A stretch of DNA of 32,037 bases from an uncultured Bacteroidota bacterium (lineage in GTDB: Bacteria; Bacteroidota; Bacteroidia; Flavobacteriales; Flavobacteriaceae), in contig CABWYN010000013.1 in the NCBI GenBank assembly GCA_902509675.1, positions 1-32,037 on the forward strand, given 5' to 3'. The notes beneath the pieces are model-generated. The model worked only from the letters and a program-made list of their open reading frames with translations. It ran no database searches and had not been told where the DNA came from. Positions 26,263 to 32,037 of this stretch are shown in pieces. The position numbers and the translations under genes were made by a program. How positions within the stretch are numbered: the stretch's first letter is position 1; the number at the start of each line of letters is the position of its first letter.

Positions 26263-26405
26263 TAAATAGTATACGCAATCATACTTAAGCTTATTACCAG
26301 GCTTAATTTCATAAGATATTTATTCTCAGGATTTTTTCGAATTAGAATTCTTATGATCCAATTCAAAATAAACAAAGTGATTATAATAATCAGTGGTGTA
26401 GGCAT
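26235..26405 (-). CDS. Hypothetical small membrane protein (56 aa)
   Basis: ATG at 26405-26403 opens a frame MPTPLIIIITLFILNWI..., then RILIRKNPENKYLMK, then a second hydrophobic stretch (LSLVISLSMIAYTIYYFIF) and a stop at 26235. Two membrane helices joined by a basic loop suggest a small inner-membrane protein. It begins 14 bases after the DUF457 gene on the same strand, so it could share that transcript, and it overlaps the 3' end of the convergent GH43 gene by 28 bases. No family is recognised. An AT-rich chance frame cannot be excluded. Confidence 0.45.
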   Translation of the reverse strand: MPTPLIIIITLFILNWIIRILIRKNPENKYLMKLSLVISLSMIAYTIYYFIFSDNF

Positions 26406-26419
26406 ATCTCAAAAGTAAA

Positions 26420-27472
26420 TTAAATCCCCTTTAATCTTTTCATAAAATTATTAAATTCTTCAGAATATTTTCTGTTATTTCTAAACGATCTTACTTCATT
26501 AATTTTTAATGCATTCATTTTTTCGTTGGTTTCATCTAAGATAATATCCCTTTGATCATTTTTTTCTATAACATATGACCATATATATGGAGAGGCATTT
26601 TTATCAAACCCTTTTTGTCCAAGTTTTAAATTCCAGAAAATCAGCTCATTATTTTCATTAGTCATGATGTAGTGTCCGTTTGATAAAATGATTAGTTGTT
26701 GAATTTTTTTGTTGTCAATAAACGGGGTTAACATTTCATGATTTTTGGGAAATTTTTTCGTAAAAGAACGAGGTGATTTATCAAATAAAGAGTAGTAGGT
26801 AAACATGTAAGAATCTTCTAATTCAATTTGACTAGACCATAAAATACTGTTAAAGTAAGTAGCTCTTGTATTAATATCTTTGTATTCAATATTTTTATCC
26901 TCTAATGCTTTTGCAATATTATAGTGCGCTATTCCTTTGAACGATAAAGTAATAAGGAGATACGTTGTACTTATTGTAAGGCCGAGTGAATTATAGAGCT
27001 TTCTTTTTCTTGACAACTTGTCTTGAAATACTGTCAATATCAAAAATGTTAAAAAGGGAAGAGTATAAAACGGGTCAATAATGAATATATTTTCAATTGC
27101 AACTCTCCATTCAAACGGCCAAAAAAGTTGCGTTCCCCATGTGGTTTGTGCATCGAGTAAAGGATGTGTAATTATTGCCAGGAAAAACATTTTTAGCCAA
27201 TCATAAAAACTAACATTTGAATATTTTGAATAGATTTTTTTTAAAATCCATGCTAGTAAAGGTGCTGCAATGAATGGAAATATAAGAGAATGAGAAAACC
27301 CCCTATGCATCACAGATGCGCTTAAATCATCCACAAAAAATCTAGTTACGATATCTAAATCAGGAATTGTTCCTGCAATCGCACCAAGAAATATTGCTTT
27401 ATTTCCTATTTTTTTTCCTAATGTAGCCTCTGCAACAGAAGCTCCTAATACAATTTGCGTAAGTGAGTCCAT
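26420..27472 (-). CDS. YbcI/DUF457-family membrane-bound metal-dependent hydrolase
   Basis: Inner-membrane protein of 350 residues. The N-terminal half holds the family's metal-ligand motifs: TIPDLDI (Asp38, Asp40), HRGFSHS (His56, His60/61 region) and THPLLDAQTTWGTQ (His103, Asp107). Several hydrophobic spans run to ~185, and the C-terminal ~160 residues form a soluble domain. E. coli YbcI/YdjM are the usual references; the substrate is unknown. The opening MDSLTQIVLGASVAEATLG is typical for the family, so the ATG at 27472-27470 is probably right although a terminator U-tract lies immediately before it. It may be cotranscribed with the small membrane protein downstream. Confidence 0.85.
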   Translation of the reverse strand: MDSLTQIVLGASVAEATLGKKIGNKAIFLGAIAGTIPDLDIVTRFFVDDLSASVMHRGFSHSLIFPFIAAPLLAWILKKIYSKYSNVSFYDWLKMFFLAIITHPLLDAQTTWGTQLFWPFEWRVAIENIFIIDPFYTLPFLTFLILTVFQDKLSRKRKLYNSLGLTISTTYLLITLSFKGIAHYNIAKALEDKNIEYKDINTRATYFNSILWSSQIELEDSYMFTYYSLFDKSPRSFTKKFPKNHEMLTPFIDNKKIQQLIILSNGHYIMTNENNELIFWNLKLGQKGFDKNASPYIWSYVIEKNDQRDIILDETNEKMNALKINEVRSFRNNRKYSEEFNNFMKRLKGI

Positions 27473-27507
27473 AAAAAAAGGGCTTTCATAAATTTATAAA
27501 AGCCCTT
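27473..27507 (-). terminator. Rho-independent terminator abutting the DUF457 start
   Basis: Inverted repeat AAGGGCTTT (27478-27486) with AAAGCCCTT (27499-27507). On the - strand the stem is followed by seven T (27479-27473) and then directly by ATG. It serves the gene ending at 27526. Confidence 0.75.
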
Positions 27508-27525
27508 CAATAATTATACCTTTAA

Positions 27526-28278
27526 TTAGTAAGTTATCATTAAACTTTCTTCACTAACCCAGCTTGCAACAGGCTCACTTTGAATTTTATTCCAATCAGC
27601 ATCTGTTTCTCGCTTTTTATTCCTTTTTTCTAAGCTACTAAAATATGATGCTCTTGACTTGCCCAAAACTACCATCATGAAATCTCCTCTATCTTCTCCT
27701 CCATATACTGGCTCTAGCATAAATCTTATGTAGTCATTATTTAGTTTTTTGTCATTTTCAATTCCTGCTTTTATATTTTCTATAAATTCACCTCTTTTAC
27801 CCCAGTCCACTGAAATATTAACATGTCTTCGGTAAGGGTTTTTAGGAAGCGCCTCCGTTAGATCAGTCCCCTCAGGCATATAGCTCAGGTCCATTCTCAT
27901 TCTGTACAGATGATCCATGACAACATCAGCCCCTGTTCCATCCCATGGATTATCTCCTACAATTTCACTCCATTTTGAATATACTTTAGCGTTCCATCCA
28001 TTCTCACCCCATCTAGATTCACGGTAATCTGTAATTTCTTTCATTGTATTAAATGCCCTGCAGAAATAAATTGTATTTCCATCCATTTCTGAAAGAAGAA
28101 AAATTCGCGGTGCATTTTCAACCATATCTTTTTCTAAGCCTTTCCAAGTATTCATTAAAGCAAATGCTTTTGCTTGATCTTTTACCTCAAATTCAGTAAC
28201 CTCAATAAGCGGAGGTATTTGAGCAAAAGAGTTTATCGAAAATATCACGCATAGCGTGAAAATAATTGTTTTTTTCAT
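27526..28278 (-). CDS. Secreted protein of unknown function
   Basis: Sec-exported protein of 250 residues (signal MKKTIIFTLCVIF..NSFAQ, cleavage ~20). I do not recognise a named family. The mature part has two similar-looking halves, each with a strand-helix segment: IPPLIEVTEFEVKDQAKAF near the start and RRHVNISVDWGKRGEFIENI near 150. Tryptophan-rich loops (SRWGENGWNAKVYSKW) lie between. This could be a duplicated dimeric alpha-beta-barrel, but that is only a fold impression. It is a single-gene unit, divergent from the SixA-like gene and closed by the terminator at 27473-27507. Confidence 0.8.
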   Translation of the reverse strand: MKKTIIFTLCVIFSINSFAQIPPLIEVTEFEVKDQAKAFALMNTWKGLEKDMVENAPRIFLLSEMDGNTIYFCRAFNTMKEITDYRESRWGENGWNAKVYSKWSEIVGDNPWDGTGADVVMDHLYRMRMDLSYMPEGTDLTEALPKNPYRRHVNISVDWGKRGEFIENIKAGIENDKKLNNDYIRFMLEPVYGGEDRGDFMMVVLGKSRASYFSSLEKRNKKRETDADWNKIQSEPVASWVSEESLMITY

Positions 28279-28364
28279 TTTAATTTATTTTATGTTAGTT
28301 ACCTCTAATTTAAAATATTTTTTTAAAATTAAAATGTATATTATGTTGATAAGCGTGAGGTGAT

Positions 28365-28853
28365 ATGAAAAAAATAATCTTAGTAAGACATTCAAAGTCA
28401 TCATGGAAAGATTTTAGTTTAGCTGATTTTCAAAGACCACTAAACAAAAGAGGAAGGTTTGATGGCCCAATAATGGCTAATTATTTGGTAAATAAAACTA
28501 AAGCCATTGACTATCTTCACTCAAGCAGTTCTGTCAGAACCTTTGAAACTTCAAAATTTTTTATTTCAAGGATTAAATTTAAAGAAATAAAGTACGACGA
28601 TGATTTATATCATTGTACAGCTGACTCAATAGCCGATATACTAAAAAATTACATTGAGGATTACGATTCTGTTATGATTATATCTCACAATCCGGGGCTT
28701 ACCGATTTAATAAATAATATTACAAATATTAGTTTGGATAATTTACCCACATCAGGTATTGCTGAGATTCATTTTAATTGCGACTGCTGGAGTAAAATTT
28801 CTATTGAAAATTCTAGTCTTGTCGATTTAAAATTCCCAAAGCAATTAAAATAA
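28365..28853 (+). CDS. SixA-like histidine phosphatase
   Basis: Small phosphatase of the histidine phosphatase superfamily, 162 residues, probably cytosolic. The catalytic RHS motif (Arg8, His9) is in ILVRHSKSSWKD, the second arginine is Arg58 in SSSVRTFET, and His108 is in ISHNPGLTDL. SixA removes phosphate from His-containing phosphotransfer domains; whether this protein does so is unproven. GAGGTG lies just 2 bases before the ATG, too close for a standard Shine-Dalgarno site. The gene is followed by a DoxX-like gene 38 bases on. Confidence 0.88.
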   Translation: MKKIILVRHSKSSWKDFSLADFQRPLNKRGRFDGPIMANYLVNKTKAIDYLHSSSSVRTFETSKFFISRIKFKEIKYDDDLYHCTADSIADILKNYIEDYDSVMIISHNPGLTDLINNITNISLDNLPTSGIAEIHFNCDCWSKISIENSSLVDLKFPKQLK

Positions 28854-28891
28854 TTTTATATATTTATTATACTAACCAAATATATTTTATC

Positions 28892-29260
28892 ATGGAATTA
28901 ATTATGATTTTACAGTTAATAATTTCTATTGGCCTAATCAACGTATGGTTTTTTAGATTTAACAAAGTAACAGAGTACAGAGGGAGAAACGCACAGAATA
29001 TGAAGGAAGAGTTTAAAGCTTATGGACTCCCGATTTGGTCAATGTATCTCGTTGGAGCTATGAAAGTTTTAATTGCTATAATGTTGATTGTTAGTATATG
29101 GATTGAAGAATTATTAATATACAATCTTGTGGTTTTAGCAGCTTTAATGGTAGCTGCAGTAATGATGCATTTGAAGGTCAAAGATCCGATTAAGAAATCT
29201 TATCCAGCCCTTTCAATTTTGTTCATGATTGCGCTAATCATGTACTTTGCAATGGGGTAA
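28892..29260 (+). CDS. DoxX-like small membrane protein
   Basis: Inner-membrane protein of 122 residues with four hydrophobic helices (about 5-22, 48-68, 72-93 and 102-120). The loop between helices 1 and 2 reads RFNKVTEYRGRNAQNMKEEF and is followed by YGLPIWSMYLVGAMKV; GAMKV at the start of a helix is common in DoxX-like proteins. These are often tied to quinone or redox stress functions, but the role here is unknown. It lies between the SixA-like and alpha/beta hydrolase genes on the same strand. Confidence 0.75.
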   Translation: MELIMILQLIISIGLINVWFFRFNKVTEYRGRNAQNMKEEFKAYGLPIWSMYLVGAMKVLIAIMLIVSIWIEELLIYNLVVLAALMVAAVMMHLKVKDPIKKSYPALSILFMIALIMYFAMG

Positions 29261-29303
29261 TTAAATACCCTTGATTATTGAATCCTTTCAATTAGATGAA
29301 AAA

Positions 29304-30227
29304 ATGAAATTATTTAGCAATTTTTTCTTCATTATTTTTTTTTCTTTCAACTCTTTGTCTGCAAATGATTATGTAATCTCAAGTTTTGATAATCATCTTA
29401 TTCAGGGAACTTTGCTAGAAACAAAAGAAACACAATCTGTTTTGGCCATTATAATTGCTGGATCAGGACCAACAGACAGAGATGGAAATAGTTCATCAAT
29501 TAAAGGGTATTATCTAAAAATGTTAGCTGATGGTCTTCATAAAAATGGAGTTAGCACATTTAGATACGATAAAAGAGGGGTCTCAAAGAGCTTAGGTAAT
29601 TTGAAAAGTACAGCTGAGATTCGATTTTCAGATTATATAAATGACGCAAAAAGTATAATCAACCACTTTAAAAATATTAAAAGATTTACAAAAATTGTAG
29701 TGATTGGACATAGCGAGGGTGCATTGATAGGAATGATAGCCAGTAAGTCTTTAGTCGATAATTTTATTTCAATAGCCGGGCCAGGAGAAGATTACTTGAC
29801 AGTGATTAAGAGGCAACTCTCTAACAGAGCGCCATATATCAAAGCAATGTCTGATCCTATTATCAATCAGTTAAAAAAAAATAAATTAGTTGATTCGGTT
29901 CCTCCTTTACTTAATAATTTATTTGCGCCCAATCTTCAAACTTTTCTAATTGATGCATCAAGTCATGATCCAGTAGTTGAAATTTCAAAGTTAAAGATTC
30001 CTGTTTTGATCATACAAGGCACTAATGATGTTCAAATTACGGTTAATGATGCTGAGATTCTTCATGCTGCTGCTTCAGAATCAAGATTAGAAATAATTGA
30101 AGGAATGAATCACGTCCTTCGTCAAGCAAGTGAAAACTTTTTACTCAATATTCAAACTTATGGGAACTCAGATCTTCCTATTGAAGAGTTAGTGATTAAA
30201 TTAATATCAACTTTTATTTTTGAGTAA
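29304..30227 (+). CDS. Secreted alpha/beta hydrolase
   Basis: Alpha/beta-hydrolase of 307 residues with a Sec signal (MKLFSNFFFIIFFSF..LSA). AIIIAGSGPTDRDGN (48-62) is the oxyanion-side loop typical of the YqiA/EstD-like dienelactone hydrolase-type group. The nucleophile is Ser137 in VIGHSEGALIG; Asp242 in QGTNDVQ and His270 in GMNHVLR complete the triad. ATG 29304 is preferred over the in-frame TTG at 29271, because it puts the signal peptide at the N-terminus. Substrate is unknown, probably a small ester. A strong terminator follows. Confidence 0.85.
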   Translation: MKLFSNFFFIIFFSFNSLSANDYVISSFDNHLIQGTLLETKETQSVLAIIIAGSGPTDRDGNSSSIKGYYLKMLADGLHKNGVSTFRYDKRGVSKSLGNLKSTAEIRFSDYINDAKSIINHFKNIKRFTKIVVIGHSEGALIGMIASKSLVDNFISIAGPGEDYLTVIKRQLSNRAPYIKAMSDPIINQLKKNKLVDSVPPLLNNLFAPNLQTFLIDASSHDPVVEISKLKIPVLIIQGTNDVQITVNDAEILHAAASESRLEIIEGMNHVLRQASENFLLNIQTYGNSDLPIEELVIKLISTFIFE

Positions 30228-30228
30228 T

Positions 30229-30256
30229 AAAAAAACCGCCCATTGGGCGGTTTTTT
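30229..30256. terminator. Bidirectional terminator
   Basis: Perfect stem AAAAAACCGCCC / GGGCGGTTTTTT with a 3-base loop (30242-30244). A tracts and T tracts on both sides let it end both the + hydrolase gene (stop 30227) and the - barrel gene (stop 30279). Confidence 0.92.
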
Positions 30257-30278
30257 ATAATATTTGAGAAACTTAGTT

Positions 30279-30713
30279 TTAGAATCTTATAGAAAATCCT
30301 ACACTAAGGCTCATCTCTTCCATTTCAGTATTGTAAGTTAAAGTTGGAGAGAAGTCTACATTATCTGCAACATCCCATCCATAACCTACACCTACGTCAG
30401 CTCCCATATCATCTTCAGTAAGGTTATACTTTCCAACAAGGAAAATATTATCCATAGCATAAAAACGAGCAGCTGCAGCAAAAGAAACATCTGCATCACC
30501 GCCAAGTGGTACACCTAATTCACCACCAACCATAATCTTGTCAGTGAATGCATAAAGTGCATGAGCATTAATAGCACCCATTGTTTCATCACCAAAAGTG
30601 ATGTCAGCGCCTGTACCAGCTCCTACGAGCCATTTGTAATCTGAATCACCGTCTTGAGAAAATCCTGCAAAAGACAATGACAATGCTAAAATAAAAAGTG
30701 TTATTTTTTTCAT
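30279..30713 (-). CDS. Small outer-membrane beta-barrel protein
   Basis: Secreted protein of 144 residues with a Sec signal (MKKITLFILALSLSFAGFSQ). The mature 124 residues alternate polar and apolar strands with glycine and aspartate turns (LVGAGTGADITFGDE, HALYAFTDKIMVGGEL, FAAAARFYAMDNIFLVG, VGVGYGWDVADN) and end in Phe (SVGFSIRF). This is the pattern of an ~8-strand OmpW/OmpX-like barrel. Codon use is less AT-rich than its neighbours, and the promoter is near-consensus, which suggests high expression. Its specific role is unknown. Confidence 0.85.
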   Translation of the reverse strand: MKKITLFILALSLSFAGFSQDGDSDYKWLVGAGTGADITFGDETMGAINAHALYAFTDKIMVGGELGVPLGGDADVSFAAAARFYAMDNIFLVGKYNLTEDDMGADVGVGYGWDVADNVDFSPTLTYNTEMEEMSLSVGFSIRF

Positions 30714-30741
30714 TTTAAATCAATTTTTAGTTAATATGAAG

Positions 30742-30769
30742 CAAATATACGAAATTATTTAAAAATCAA
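30742..30769 (-). promoter_or_regulatory. Promoter for the small outer-membrane barrel gene
   Basis: On the - strand TTG (30769-30767), 17 bases, then TATATTTG (30749-30742), an exact TAnnTTTG box. The expected start of transcription is ~30735, giving a ~21-base leader before the ATG at 30713. Confidence 0.7.
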
Positions 30770-30871
30770 CTTTTTTTTTGCGAATTCAGCAATTTTTAAG
30801 TAATTATTTTGCCAAATTTATACCTGTTACATTTTGATTTTCAAATACTTAAGAAAAAAATGAAATTTCCT

Positions 30872-30879
30872 TAAATTTG
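30872..30879 (+). promoter_or_regulatory. Possible -7 box for the BI-1 gene
   Basis: TAAATTTG matches TAnnTTTG and sits 18 bases before the ATG at 30898. No TTTG is found at the right distance upstream, so the call is weak. Confidence 0.35.
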
Positions 30880-30897
30880 TACTAAAATCTTATCTAA

Positions 30898-31647
30898 ATG
30901 AGCAAACATCTCTCTTACAGAACATCAAATCCGGCCTTTAATTCCAATACTTTTAAAAACACCAATAACAATAGTTCATTATTTCTGGATAAAACGATGA
31001 CAATTAAAGGGACCGTAGATAAAACTGCTTTATCCTTAGTACTTTTAATTATTTCAGGATATTACAGCTACTCACCTGACATGACAAGTATGATTTTGAT
31101 CGGATCAGTTGGTGGCCTTCTTATTGCTATTTTAACCATTTTTAAAAAGGAGTGGTCTCCTGTAACAGTGCCTTTATATGCTATTCTAGAAGGTTTGGCT
31201 TTGGGTTCAGTTTCGTATTTGTATAATACCCAATACGAAGGAATAATTATTCAGGCTGTCTCCTTAACAGTTTTAATTTTATTTTCAATGTTGTTTGCTT
31301 ACAGAACTAAAATTATCAAACCAACCGAAAACTTTAAGCTTGGGGTTTTTGCTGCTACTGGAGGTGTAGTATTACTCTATTTTATAAGTTTTATAATGAG
31401 TTTTTTTGGTGAAGGTATATCACTGTTAAGTTCTCAAAATTCTTCAATGATGAGTATTGGCTTATCACTAGTTATAATCGTGATAGCTTCATTAAACTTA
31501 GTTATTGATTTTGATTTTATTGAAGAAGGTGCGGAGAAAGGAGCACCAAAATATATGGAATGGTATGGTGCATTTGGGCTATTGGTAACTCTAATATGGC
31601 TTTATCTTGAAATTTTAAGAATGTTAGCTAAGTTAAAAAACAGATAA
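30898..31647 (+). CDS. Bax inhibitor-1/YccA-like membrane protein
   Basis: Inner-membrane protein of 249 residues with about seven spans after a ~40-residue polar N-terminus (SYRTSNPAFNS, the usual lead of the YbhL/BI-1 relatives in Bacteroidota). Family-like features are YAILEGLALGSVSYLYN after TM3 and LVIDFDFIEEGAEKGAPKYMEWYGAFGLL near the end, with acidic residues in a late helix. BI-1 proteins are linked to calcium leak or membrane-protein quality control. The role here is not known. It converges with the DUF3078 gene, with 2 bases between stops. Confidence 0.88.
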   Translation: MSKHLSYRTSNPAFNSNTFKNTNNNSSLFLDKTMTIKGTVDKTALSLVLLIISGYYSYSPDMTSMILIGSVGGLLIAILTIFKKEWSPVTVPLYAILEGLALGSVSYLYNTQYEGIIIQAVSLTVLILFSMLFAYRTKIIKPTENFKLGVFAATGGVVLLYFISFIMSFFGEGISLLSSQNSSMMSIGLSLVIIVIASLNLVIDFDFIEEGAEKGAPKYMEWYGAFGLLVTLIWLYLEILRMLAKLKNR

Positions 31648-31649
31648 TT

Positions 31650-32036
31650 CTAGATGATTTTAGGAATTTCTAAAATGTCAATCACAAAAGCTAATCCAAA
31701 GACTTCCCTTAACTGTAATTTTTTAATTGCATTATCATCATACAAGGCCTGAACAATTAAGGTTGTTGATAAATAATCGTTTATTTTCATGTATGCTGAA
31801 ACCGTATAATCAACGTCAATATTATCTGCTTTATACAGGTAGTCTGAGTATAAATTAACCCTTTGTTCTAGAATTATATTCTCTACTAATTCAAATTTAT
31901 AAAAAGCACTAATTGATGCACCTAATTCAAATCTAGAATTTTGACCTCTAGGGACACCAAAATATTCTTCTCCTTCACTTAAGTCGTTAGTGAATTTTTT
32001 ACTAGCCAGAATTAATCTTCCAGTTATGGGTGCAAA
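31650..32036 (-). CDS. DUF3078-like outer-membrane-associated protein, 3' part only
   Basis: The - strand frame is open from the window edge to the TAG at 31652-31650, giving the last 128 residues of a gene that starts beyond the window. It reads FAPITGRLILASKK..., then RFELGASISAFYKFEL, EQRVNLYSDYLY, NIDVDYTVSAYMKINDYLS and LIVQALYDDNA. The LAP-TGR opening and the DVDxxxxxxMKINxYLS block are what I recall from the C-terminal half of DUF3078 proteins of Bacteroidota, which look like outer-membrane barrels. Function is unknown. Confidence 0.78.
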   Translation of the reverse strand, partial: FAPITGRLILASKKFTNDLSEGEEYFGVPRGQNSRFELGASISAFYKFELVENIILEQRVNLYSDYLYKADNIDVDYTVSAYMKINDYLSTTLIVQALYDDNAIKKLQLREVFGLAFVIDILEIPKII

Positions 32037-32037
32037 A

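Noticed and set aside
28357-28362. Shine-Dalgarno site (GAGGTG) for the SixA-like gene
   Set aside because: Only 2 bases separate it from the ATG, too close for normal use, and the lineage mostly lacks such sites.
1-32037. Mobile element, prophage or recent transfer event
   Set aside because: No transposase, integrase, tRNA target, long terminal repeats or sharp composition shift was seen.

Overview
The window looks like part of a chromosome of a marine member of the Bacteroidota, most likely a flavobacterium. The DNA is AT-rich. Secreted proteins carry short Sec signals ending in FSQ/FAQ or lipoboxes. Two proteins end in type IX secretion (T9SS) sorting domains. The clearest promoters follow the Bacteroidota TTTG / TAnnTTTG pattern, and ribosome binding sites are mostly absent. 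Genes are densely packed. I saw no rRNA, tRNA, CRISPR array or insertion sequence, and there is no gene-free stretch longer than 300 bases.

Layout. 1-708 is the tail of a T9SS surface protein, closed by a strong terminator. 785-12965 is a xylan/xylose block. It starts with a + strand set of lipoprotein GH10 xylanase, GPH sugar symporter and cytosolic GH43. A divergent GH10 follows on the - strand, then sulfatase and esterase on +. A - strand run reads ABM-like lipoprotein, formylglycine-generating enzyme (FGE), xylB, xylA, SSS symporter (14546 down to 8506). 14620-20453 holds a tiny basic protein, a gamma-glutamyltransferase, a ~1,090-residue T9SS Asp-box protein and a YceI protein. 20504-26262 returns to glycan degradation: GH53 plus an SDR on -, and GH3 plus a periplasmic GH43 on +. 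26235-32036 is general-purpose: DUF457 membrane hydrolase, unknown secreted protein, SixA-like phosphatase, DoxX-like protein, alpha/beta hydrolase, small outer-membrane barrel, BI-1 protein, and the 3' end of a DUF3078 gene.

How the genes fit together (inference). Surface or periplasmic GH10, GH3, GH43, sulfatase and esterase would trim a decorated, probably sulfated and acylated, xylan. GPH and SSS symporters would import oligosaccharides and xylose. The cytosolic GH43 would release xylose, and XylA plus XylB would deliver xylulose-5-phosphate. The FGE would activate the sulfatase. No SusC/SusD pair and no transcription regulator lie in the window, so outer-membrane uptake and control must be encoded elsewhere.

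The points most worth following are the sulfatase plus predicted lipoprotein FGE built into a xylan/xylose locus, the divergent GH10, the overlapping divergent promoters at 16497-16549, and a terminator whose U-tract touches the next start codon (27470-27507).
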